DNA from: Burkholderiales bacterium RIFCSPHIGHO2_01_FULL_63_240
GTDB taxonomy: Bacteria > Pseudomonadota > Gammaproteobacteria > Burkholderiales > Burkholderiaceae_C
Assembly: GCA_001770725.1 (NCBI GenBank)
Contig: MERU01000004.1
Coordinates: 1-64,000 of the forward strand
DNA: 64,000 nucleotides
Reading direction: 5' to 3'
The translations under genes were made by a program, and so were the position numbers. Under the pieces are notes generated by a model. That model did not search any database. It was given only the letters and a program-made list of their open reading frames with translations, and had not been told where the DNA came from. Within the stretch, counting starts at the first letter, position 1; the number at the start of each line of letters is the position of its first letter. Positions 1 through 7,312 of the stretch are shown in pieces.

Positions 1-44
1 ACTCCTTGCCACACGGGAGGCGTCCATATAAGCACCGCAGGGCA

Positions 45-63
45 GTCATGCCAAAGGCATGAC
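45..63. repeat. 19-bp perfect inverted repeat, left edge
   Basis: GTCATGCC and GGCATGAC flank AAA, giving a hairpin with an 8-bp stem and a 3-base loop. It lies past the terminator of the minus-strand secretion operon. I see no credible gene in 1-171, and the partners of this repeat lie outside the window, so a role as operator or terminator stem cannot be decided. Confidence 0.5.
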
Positions 64-171
64 CACCCGCTTGGCGCCCGAGCCGATGCCGGCGCAGCGC
101 CGCCCCGCGCTGCCCCGACAAAGCGCCCCACCCCACGCACGCCAGGCAAAACAAAACAAACAAGCAAGCCC

Positions 172-207
172 AAAAACAAAAAGGCCCCACCAACCAGGCA
201 GGGCCTT
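172..207 (-). terminator. Terminator of the secretion/glycosylation operon
   Basis: On the minus strand AAGGCCC and GGGCCTT (181-187 with 201-207) form a 7-bp stem with a 13-base loop, followed by a T-rich run interrupted by one G. It sits 45 bases after the stop of the FkbM-like gene and closes the six-gene operon that begins near 9196. Confidence 0.8.
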
Positions 208-251
208 CTCATCCCGCGAAGGCCCAAAAGCCCTCGCAACCATCAAAACAA

Positions 252-1001
252 TCAGAACGGATTCATCACGATGTCCGCCCGCCCCGGGTGGTTCGGCCGA
301 TCCAGCGGCCCCGGAATCGGCTCGTTCGAGCGACAAGGGAAGCTGTCCAGGTCGCGCCGCAAAAAGCTCAGCTCGATCACCGACGGCATCGGCACGCCTT
401 CCACCAGCACCACGCCCGCGTAGTTGTTGGCGTGCAGGTGCACCGGCACATGGCTCACCAGCATCTTCTCCATCGTCTGCCGAAAGCGCGCATGGAAAGC
501 CGGCTCCGCCAGCTTGCCCAGGTCGTGCAGCTCGCAAGCGATCACGTCAAAGCGCTTGAGGTCGGCATCGGCCACCGTCGGCAAAGCCTCGTACTCCGCC
601 CCCTCCACGTCGAACTTCAGCAACGCACGCTTGGGCTGCAGCGCGTCCATGCGCCGCACCATCTCCGCAAAGCTCACGAAGTCGCCGATGGTCTCCGAAG
701 CCCAGCCCTTCTTGTCGAAGATGAAGTTGGCATGCGGCGTCGGCGGGCCTTGCACCGTGTGGTCGAACTGCAGGATGCGCGCGCCGCGCTCGGCCATCAC
801 GTGGTCAAAGCTCACGTCATGCCCCACCCCGATGGACAGCACAACATCGCATTGCAGCGCGATGGCCGGCAGCACGTAGCCGCCGTCGTAGTCGTTGCCC
901 ACGCGGACCTTGGGCGTGCGCCGCGTGGCCCAGGGCCGCAGCAGGTCCAGGGCTTCCAGCACATCCTGCTGGGTCAGCGGACGGATCTCGTTCATGTTCA
1001 T
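252..1001 (-). CDS. FkbM-like SAM-dependent methyltransferase
   Basis: 249 residues, soluble, with no signal peptide. The segment LLKFDVEGAEYEAL (about residues 127-140) matches the K-x-DVEG-x-E signature of the FkbM methyltransferase family (Methyltransf_21), and SIGVGHDVSFD (56-66) fits a SAM-binding glycine-rich loop. FkbM-like enzymes methylate sugar hydroxyls or other small acceptors. The start is supported by GGAG six bases upstream of the ATG. It is the last gene of the operon, 45 bases after the GT4-like glycosyltransferase, so methyl-capping of a glycan attached to the exported protein is a reasonable inference; the substrate itself is not shown by the sequence. Confidence 0.75.
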   Translation of the reverse strand: MNMNEIRPLTQQDVLEALDLLRPWATRRTPKVRVGNDYDGGYVLPAIALQCDVVLSIGVGHDVSFDHVMAERGARILQFDHTVQGPPTPHANFIFDKKGWASETIGDFVSFAEMVRRMDALQPKRALLKFDVEGAEYEALPTVADADLKRFDVIACELHDLGKLAEPAFHARFRQTMEKMLVSHVPVHLHANNYAGVVLVEGVPMPSVIELSFLRRDLDSFPCRSNEPIPGPLDRPNHPGRADIVMNPF

Positions 1002-1046
1002 CGTGGGCTCCGGTGGGAGAAAACTGCGGTTGGGTGAAAGTCGCGC

Positions 1047-2219
1047 TCAGTCGTCGCGGCAGATGAGGGTTTCGAGCCGGTCCACGGCGCGGGCCCAGGA
1101 AAACCGTTGTGCCAGGTCCATGCAGTGGTCCTGCAGACGCGGGCGGGCGCTGCGCCAGCCGTCGACGTGGCTGAGCAGGGCCTGCACAAAGGCTTCGCCG
1201 TCCACCTCGCGGTAGCGGCCGAACACGCGGCCTTCGCCATCGACCTGCTCGCCCGCTCGACTGGCCACGCGGATGGCCACCTCGTCGCTGACGAAGTCGT
1301 CGGTGGCGCCGCCATCGGTCACCACCACGGGCGTGCCGCAGGCAATGGCTTCGAGCACCGGCAGGTTGAAGCCCTCGCCACGGTAAGGCGAGGCATAGCA
1401 GTCGGCCACGCCGTAGAGCAGGCGCAGCTCGGCGGGGTTCAGGTTGCCCGGCACCACCATGATCGCGTTGAGCACGCCCTCGGTGAACAGCGCGGGGTGG
1501 CGCTGCACCACGTCCTTGATCACCGGCTCGATGGACACGCCGTACAGGTCGCGCTGGTCTTTGAGGATCAGGCGCAGGTGCTGGTGGCGCTGGCGCGCAC
1601 GCGCAAAGCCGATCAGCAGCAGGTCCAGGCCCTTGTTCCAGGTCGCCACGCCCAGGTTCAAAAAGACGAACTCGTCGTCGCGCAGGCCCAGGTTGGCGCG
1701 GTTGGTGGCGCGCTCCTCGCGGCTGAGCGGGTGGAAGGTGGCCATGCGCACGCCGTGCGAGATCACCTCGATGCCTTGCGCGTCAAAACCAAAGTCCACC
1801 AGCCGGTCACGCGACCAGTTCGTTGGCGTGACGATGCGGTTGCCACCCGCCGTGTAGGCGGCGCGATCGGGCTCACCGCCTTCGAAGCTCTTGGCGCCCA
1901 GGCCCAGCTCGGTGACCATGAAGGTCAGCTGCCGCACGCCGTCCTGGCGCACCGGCGCGATCGGCGAAGACAGGCTCAGCACCACGTCGGGCCGCTCGTT
2001 GCCCGGCTCGGGGATGGCGTCGATGCGGGCCATGTCCTCGGGCAGGAAGCCGCTGGCGTTGGCCTGGCGGTTCCAGCTCGCGATGGCGAAGGGCCGGTCG
2101 CGGTGCGACAGGCGCAGCGAAGGCCGCCTGACCAGCTCCAGCAACTGATGCTGGTTGACCAGGGCGATGGAGTGGTTGACCCCGCGCCAGCCTTCGACCA
2201 GGAGGTGTTTTTTCGTCAT
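1047..2219 (-). CDS. GT4-like (group 1) glycosyltransferase
   Basis: 390 residues. The ATG at 2219 overlaps the stop of the upstream outer-membrane gene as ATGA, so this start is preferred over the longer reading frame that begins inside that gene. The C-terminal half has the group 1 glycosyltransferase signature EGFNLPVLEAIACGTPVVVT (282-301), with the nucleotide-sugar-binding acidic residue E282 and the following TDGG. A Rossmann-like segment FVFLNLGVATWNKGLDLLL (about 184-202) starts the second GT-B lobe. It is translationally coupled to a type I secretion system, which suggests that it extends a glycan on the secreted protein or on an associated surface polymer. Donor and acceptor are unknown. 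Confidence 0.85.
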   Translation of the reverse strand: MTKKHLLVEGWRGVNHSIALVNQHQLLELVRRPSLRLSHRDRPFAIASWNRQANASGFLPEDMARIDAIPEPGNERPDVVLSLSSPIAPVRQDGVRQLTFMVTELGLGAKSFEGGEPDRAAYTAGGNRIVTPTNWSRDRLVDFGFDAQGIEVISHGVRMATFHPLSREERATNRANLGLRDDEFVFLNLGVATWNKGLDLLLIGFARARQRHQHLRLILKDQRDLYGVSIEPVIKDVVQRHPALFTEGVLNAIMVVPGNLNPAELRLLYGVADCYASPYRGEGFNLPVLEAIACGTPVVVTDGGATDDFVSDEVAIRVASRAGEQVDGEGRVFGRYREVDGEAFVQALLSHVDGWRSARPRLQDHCMDLAQRFSWARAVDRLETLICRDD

Positions 2220-3595
2220 GGGCGGGCCCAGCTCATCAGGCCCTCGCCCACCGAGCGCAGGCTCGCGTTGGACTGGGCGCTGTCCATCAGCGCGTTGACG
2301 TAGGCCACGCGCTGCGAGAAGTGGTCCGTCTCGGCCGACATCACGTCGAACAGCGAGCGGCGGCCCAGTTGCGACCATTGCTGGAAGGTGGCCAGGCGCA
2401 CCTTCTCGGTGTCACGCAGCAAGGACACGTAGCGGCGCGCGCGCTCCATCGAGGTCTGCGCGGCGTCGTACAGCTGCGCGGCACGGGTCTGGCGGTCCAG
2501 CACGGTCTGGCTCAGGCCGGTGCGTGCCGACTGGGCGCGCTTGTAAGCCGCCATCGAGGCCGCTTCCTGCGCGCCGCCGTTGAACAGCGACACGTTGACC
2601 GAGACCCCGGCGCTCCAGCCGCGCACGGTCTGCTCGCCGCTGCGCCCGCCGTTGCCGGAGAACTGCCAGTTCAGCTGGGGCTTCTGGCCGGCCTTGACGG
2701 CTTCGGCATAGCTGTCCAGCGCATCGGCTTCCTGGCGCGCGCGCAGCACCTCGGGGTGGCGCTCGATGAGGCGGTTGACCTCGGCCAGGTCCGGCGTGGC
2801 CATCAGGGCCCCCACGAAGCTGTCGTTGAGCGAGACCTGCTCGCCCACGAACTTGCGCAGCGTGAACTCGACCTGGCGCACCAGCGCCATCGACTGGTCG
2901 CGCGAGAGCTCGGCCTGCTGCAGCGACTTGCGCGCCTGCACCAGCTCGCTGGTGCGGCCCTTGTCGGCGGCCACGATCTGCTCGAGCGCGTCCACCAGGC
3001 AGCCCATCTTGCGGACCTGCTGCTGGTAGACCTGAGATTGCAAACGGTAGCGCTGGCGCTCCAGCGCGGTGTTGACCACTTCCAGCGCCACGCGCTCCTG
3101 GCTGATGCTCTCGCCCATCTTGGCGGCGTCGGCCAGGCGGGTGCGCCAGTCGATCAGGGACTGCAGGCGGCCGAAGTCGTACAGCGGCGCGGACACATTC
3201 ACGCCCACGGTGGCGCGCCCGCCGTTGGCCGACTTGCTCACGCCATCGCCGTAGGAGCCCCCTGCGCCCAGGAAGCCATTGAGGCTGACCTGCGGCAGTC
3301 GGCCAGCGCGGATCTCATCGAGGTCGAACCCGGCGGCTTCGGCCAGCAGGCGGGCTGCGCCCACTTCCTGGCTCTTGCGCACGGCTTCGCGCACCAGCAG
3401 TTGCAGGCTGCTTTGCGGGTCCAGCGGGGCCGCCTCACCCTGGTTCAGGGGCATGGGTTCGCGGATGCCGCGGGGCTCCGGGTTGGACAGGTCATTGCAG
3501 CGGCCACCTGTCTGGGCCAGGGCGGCGCCCGACAGCAGGCACACGCCTGCAGCCAGGGTCTTCAAAAACCGCAAGGAACGTCGATGAGCGCGCAT
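2216..3595 (-). CDS. TolC-family outer-membrane channel of the type I system (LapE-like)
   Basis: 459 residues from the ATG at 3595, which has AGAGG eight bases upstream. A GTG three codons earlier (3604) overlaps the upstream stop as GTGA and is the alternative start. An N-terminal signal peptide ends near ALAQ, then two repeats of the outer-membrane-efflux domain follow with long Ala/Gln-rich helices typical of the TolC alpha-barrel. It lies directly after the HlyD-like adaptor and ABC exporter genes, so it is the outer-membrane exit of that system. The protein is of usual TolC-family length. No local RTX substrate gene is visible. Confidence 0.9.
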   Translation of the reverse strand: MRAHRRSLRFLKTLAAGVCLLSGAALAQTGGRCNDLSNPEPRGIREPMPLNQGEAAPLDPQSSLQLLVREAVRKSQEVGAARLLAEAAGFDLDEIRAGRLPQVSLNGFLGAGGSYGDGVSKSANGGRATVGVNVSAPLYDFGRLQSLIDWRTRLADAAKMGESISQERVALEVVNTALERQRYRLQSQVYQQQVRKMGCLVDALEQIVAADKGRTSELVQARKSLQQAELSRDQSMALVRQVEFTLRKFVGEQVSLNDSFVGALMATPDLAEVNRLIERHPEVLRARQEADALDSYAEAVKAGQKPQLNWQFSGNGGRSGEQTVRGWSAGVSVNVSLFNGGAQEAASMAAYKRAQSARTGLSQTVLDRQTRAAQLYDAAQTSMERARRYVSLLRDTEKVRLATFQQWSQLGRRSLFDVMSAETDHFSQRVAYVNALMDSAQSNASLRSVGEGLMSWARP

Positions 3596-3600
3596 GGCCT

Positions 3601-4854
3601 TCACCTCTCTGTGAAGGCTTCGTTGTATCGCAGCATCGGTTTGAGCAAATAGCGGAGAACGGACTGTTCTCCGGTGCGTATTTCGACGTTCGCCGTCATG
3701 CCGGGGATCACGGGCAGCGGCTCGCCGTGCTGTTTCAGGGTCGACAGCTCGGTGCGGATGAGGGCCCGGTAGTAGCTGTTGTCACCGGAGGCCACCTTGC
3801 CTTCTTCGGTCAGGGCGTCCGGGCTGATGTAGTCGATGCGGCCCTGCAGGCCACCGTAGGTGTAGTAGTCGTAGGCACTGAGCTTGACCAATGCCGACAG
3901 CCCCAGGCGCACGAAGCCGATGTCCGCCGGCTTGACCTTGGCCTCGATCAGCAGCTGCGCACCCACCGGCGCGATCTCCATGATGGGCGCGCCCGCCTGC
4001 ACCACGCCGCCGATGGTCGCCATCTTGATGTGCTTGATCACGCCACGGATGGGCGACTTGATCGAGGTGCGCTGCAACACGTCCTGCTTGACCACCATCT
4101 GCTCTTCGATCTGGGCCAGCTCCGTGCGCGCCTTGACCAGGTCGCTGCTGGCGTCCTGCCTGAAGCGGTTGGTGCGGTCCTGGATCTGCAGCATCAGGTC
4201 GTTGACCTGGCGGCGCAGGCGCATCACCTCGACATCGGAGAGCAAACCGCGCGAGGCCAGCGTCTCGGACATGTGCAGCTCGCGCTGCAGCAGCCCCAGG
4301 TTGCGCCGGTTCACGGCCACCGCCTCGTCCAGCGAGAAGCGCCGCGCATCGAAGGCATCGCGCTCGCCTTCGACCAGGGTTTCGTCCTTGGCCACGTCGG
4401 GCGGGAACACCAGCGCCCGACCCGTGGCCTCGGCGCTCAAGCGCGCGATCATGGCCTTGAGCGCCAGCCGCTTGGCCTGGCCTTCCTGCTGCGCTGCTTC
4501 CACGCGGGTGGGGTCGAGCTGCGCCAGCTCCTGGCCCTTCTCGACGACCATGCCCTCGCGCACCCGCAGGTCGCGCAAGATGCCGCCTTCCAGGCTGGAG
4601 ATGACCTGCTCGCGCCCATCGGGCACGACCTTGGCCTCGGCCCGTGTGATCATGTCCACGCGCGCCGTGGCGGCCCAGAACACCGTCAGCGACACGAAGC
4701 CGGCCATCAGCCAGAGCACCCAGTTGGCGCGTGGCGTGCCCTCGGCCATGCGGGCCTGGCTCACGCCAGACAGAAACTGCTCGTCCCCGGGGAAGAAACG
4801 ACCCGAGGACGACGAACGGCCTTTGCCACCGAAACCGGGCAGCCTCATCTTCAT
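3601..4854 (-). CDS. HlyD-family periplasmic adaptor of the type I system (LapC-like)
   Basis: 417 residues. There is one transmembrane segment near the N-terminus (about 45-63). A lipoyl-like half motif ISSLEGGILRDL follows at 85-96, then a long coiled coil (about 120-240), the second lipoyl half and a C-terminal beta domain with the HlyD-type segment VIPGMTANVEIRTGE. The adaptor bridges the inner-membrane ABC exporter and the TolC channel. Its ATG overlaps the stop of the ABC gene as ATGA, and its own stop overlaps the next gene, so the three transport genes are translationally coupled. The order ABC, adaptor, channel matches the LapB-LapC-LapE arrangement known for large adhesin export. 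Confidence 0.92.
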   Translation of the reverse strand: MKMRLPGFGGKGRSSSSGRFFPGDEQFLSGVSQARMAEGTPRANWVLWLMAGFVSLTVFWAATARVDMITRAEAKVVPDGREQVISSLEGGILRDLRVREGMVVEKGQELAQLDPTRVEAAQQEGQAKRLALKAMIARLSAEATGRALVFPPDVAKDETLVEGERDAFDARRFSLDEAVAVNRRNLGLLQRELHMSETLASRGLLSDVEVMRLRRQVNDLMLQIQDRTNRFRQDASSDLVKARTELAQIEEQMVVKQDVLQRTSIKSPIRGVIKHIKMATIGGVVQAGAPIMEIAPVGAQLLIEAKVKPADIGFVRLGLSALVKLSAYDYYTYGGLQGRIDYISPDALTEEGKVASGDNSYYRALIRTELSTLKQHGEPLPVIPGMTANVEIRTGEQSVLRYLLKPMLRYNEAFTER

Positions 4855-7289
4855 GATGGCACCCGGTACGGTGGGTCAGACAAGTCGACGAAGGACTCGT
4901 CGGCCGGGGCTGGCGGTGGCATGGGCTGGGCTTGCGCCGCCGCGGCCACCGCTTGCGGGCGTGGTGCGGTGGGTGCCGCCGCGGCCACGGGCGCAGCAGG
5001 CCCGGCCGCGGCCGCTGCCGCTACCGCTTGCGCCCCACCCTGCGGGCTGGCCACCGGCGAGACCGGCTGGCGCCCCGAGAGCGCCGCCATCACCTGGGCC
5101 TTCGGCCCGCTGGCCACCACGCGGCCCGAGTCCACCACGATCACGTGGTCCACCAGCTCCAGCAGCGCCGGCCGGTGCGTCACCACCACCAGCGTGCGCT
5201 TGGGCAGGATGCCTGCCAGTCGCCGCACGAAATCGACCTCGGCCTGCGCGTCCATCGCGCTGGTCGGCTCGTCCATCAGCAGCACCGAGGGCTTGGTGAT
5301 CAGGCAGCGCGCCAGGGCCACCAGCTGGCGCTGGCCGCCCGAGAGCATGCAACCGCCCTCGCCCACCTGCATGTCCAGGCCCATGGGGTGGTTGGCCACC
5401 ACCTTGTCCAGGCCCGTCATCTGCAGCACCGAGGCCAGCAGGCGCGGGTCGGCGTGCGCGCGGCCCAGCAGGATGTTGTCGCGCAGCGTGCCGGTGAACA
5501 GGCGCGGCTCTTGCGCCACGAAGCCCACGTGGGCGCGGTAGTCGGTCGGGTCCACCTGGCGCAGGTCCAGGCCATCGACCTCGACCATGCCGTCGGTCGG
5601 CTGGTAGAGCCCGGCCAGCAGGCGCAGCACGGTCGACTTGCCGCTGCCCATCTTGCCCAGGATGGCCACGCGCTGGCCCGGCAGGATGTTGACGTTCAAG
5701 TCCTTGAGCACCGACTGCGCGTGGTCGTGCGCGCCCTTCGGGTAGGCGAACGAGACCTCGCGCAAAGCCAGTTGCCCGCGCAGCTTGGGCATGGGCAGGT
5801 AGGGCCGATCGGGCACGCGCTCCGAAGGCAGGCCCATGATGCGATCGAGCATGCGCAAGGCCGCGCGCGCGCCCTGGTAGCGCGTCGCCAGGCTGATGAC
5901 ACTGCCCAACGGCGCCACCGCCCGCCCGGCGAACATCACCGAGCCGATCAGCGCGCCACCGGTGATGACGCCGTCGTGCACCAGGTGCACGCCCCACACC
6001 AGCATCACCACCGTGATGAGCTGCTGCGACACCGTCGAGGCGTTGTTGACCCAGCTGGAGAGCGCCCTGGCCCGCACGCTCGACTGCGACGCGGCGGCGT
6101 TGGCCTCTTCGTAGCGGCGCAGGAAGTGCCCGGCGGCACCTGCGGCGCGGATGTCCTCGATGCCTTCCACGGCCTCGACCATCACGCCCTGCATGTCGGC
6201 GTGCTGCTTGACGTTGGCGTTGAGCAGCTTGGCCAGCACGCCCTGGATCAGCCACGACAGCCCCAGCAGCACCGGCACCGCGATCACCAGCACCCAGCCC
6301 AGCGGGCCAGCGGTGATGAAGGTCATGGCGATGAACAGGAACACGAACGGCAGGTCGGTCAGCGTCGACAGCGTGGCCGAGGCGCTGAAGTCGCGCACCG
6401 TCTCGATCTGCGTGAGCTGGTGCGTGAAGCTGCCCGACGAATCGGGCCGGTTCTCCAGCCGCAGGCTCAGGGCCTTCTTGAACAGGATGTTGCCCAGCAT
6501 CAGGTCGGCCTTCTTGCCGGCCAGATCGAGCAGGTGGCTGCGCAACTGGCGCGCCAGCAGGTCGAAGATCAGGGCCACGAACACACCGGCCGCCAGCGAC
6601 CACAGCGTCACCAGCGCCTGGTGCGGGATCACGCGGTCGAACACCACCGACGAGAACAGCCCTGTGACCAGCATCAGCACGTTGGTCAGCAGCGCCGCGA
6701 TCATCGCGGAGCGGTAGTACGGCATGAAGCGCTTGAGCGTGTGCCACAGCCAGTGGCCATCGGGCTCGACAAACTCGCCGTCGCGGTGCACCGTCTCGCT
6801 GGCCGTGGGCGAGACCATCAGCGCAAAACCTGTGTACTCCACCAGCAGGTCGGCCGCGGCGGCCTCCATGGTGATGCCCTCCACAGGCATGACCACTTCG
6901 TAGCGCTCCTGCCCGGGCGATGCGGCATCCGACTCGATGCGGCGCACCAGGATGCAGGCCTCGCCACCACGCAGCAGCAGCACCACCGGGAAGAGCAGCC
7001 CCAGGATCTGGTGCGGCTCGCGCTTGACGATGGCGGCCTGGAACCCCGCGTCGCGCATCACGCGCACGGCGTTGGTCGGCATCAGCGGCGAGGTGAAACC
7101 GGTTTCGCCCAGCAGCGAAGCCGCCGTGCGCTCTCGCCCATGGTGACGGCACAGCCACAGCAGCGCGTCCAGCAGGGGGTCTTCCGCGCGCGCATCCGCC
7201 GCCGTGCCCGGCGCGGGCTCGGTGTTGCCAGGCGGCACCGTGGTGTCGGCCGGCAGCTCGGTGGGAGGGGCGCTGTCCTGCTGCGTCAA
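4851..7289 (-). CDS. Type I secretion ABC transporter, permease/ATPase (LapB-like)
   Basis: 812 residues. Order of parts: Pro/Ala-rich start (1-35), a C39-like domain without a recognisable catalytic cysteine motif (about 36-165), the membrane domain with its transmembrane helices (about 190-450), and the ATPase (505-725). The ATPase has Walker A GKMGSGKST (545-553), signature LSGGQ (649-653), Walker B VLLMDEPTSA (669-678) and a switch histidine in VVVTHRP. A degenerate peptidase domain is typical of exporters of large RTX adhesins with an uncleaved leader. The last 80 or so residues are an Ala/Pro-rich tail not expected in the family. It is preceded by the TPR glycosyltransferase after a 23-base gap. 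Confidence 0.93.
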   Translation of the reverse strand: MTQQDSAPPTELPADTTVPPGNTEPAPGTAADARAEDPLLDALLWLCRHHGRERTAASLLGETGFTSPLMPTNAVRVMRDAGFQAAIVKREPHQILGLLFPVVLLLRGGEACILVRRIESDAASPGQERYEVVMPVEGITMEAAAADLLVEYTGFALMVSPTASETVHRDGEFVEPDGHWLWHTLKRFMPYYRSAMIAALLTNVLMLVTGLFSSVVFDRVIPHQALVTLWSLAAGVFVALIFDLLARQLRSHLLDLAGKKADLMLGNILFKKALSLRLENRPDSSGSFTHQLTQIETVRDFSASATLSTLTDLPFVFLFIAMTFITAGPLGWVLVIAVPVLLGLSWLIQGVLAKLLNANVKQHADMQGVMVEAVEGIEDIRAAGAAGHFLRRYEEANAAASQSSVRARALSSWVNNASTVSQQLITVVMLVWGVHLVHDGVITGGALIGSVMFAGRAVAPLGSVISLATRYQGARAALRMLDRIMGLPSERVPDRPYLPMPKLRGQLALREVSFAYPKGAHDHAQSVLKDLNVNILPGQRVAILGKMGSGKSTVLRLLAGLYQPTDGMVEVDGLDLRQVDPTDYRAHVGFVAQEPRLFTGTLRDNILLGRAHADPRLLASVLQMTGLDKVVANHPMGLDMQVGEGGCMLSGGQRQLVALARCLITKPSVLLMDEPTSAMDAQAEVDFVRRLAGILPKRTLVVVTHRPALLELVDHVIVVDSGRVVASGPKAQVMAALSGRQPVSPVASPQGGAQAVAAAAAAGPAAPVAAAAPTAPRPQAVAAAAQAQPMPPPAPADESFVDLSDPPYRVPS

Positions 7290-7312
7290 GGAGAACTCCG
7301 TCGCTGAAGCCC

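Noticed and set aside
46-559. Open frames on both strands at the left edge, crossing the start of the FkbM-like gene's 3' region
   Set aside because: Composition is biased Ala/Arg/Gly and Ser/Pro with no ribosome site; they run through a terminator stem and overlap a real gene.
4932-7307. 791-codon open frame opposite the type I secretion ATPase
   Set aside because: Also an antisense shadow with Arg/His/Gln-rich composition and no ribosome site.
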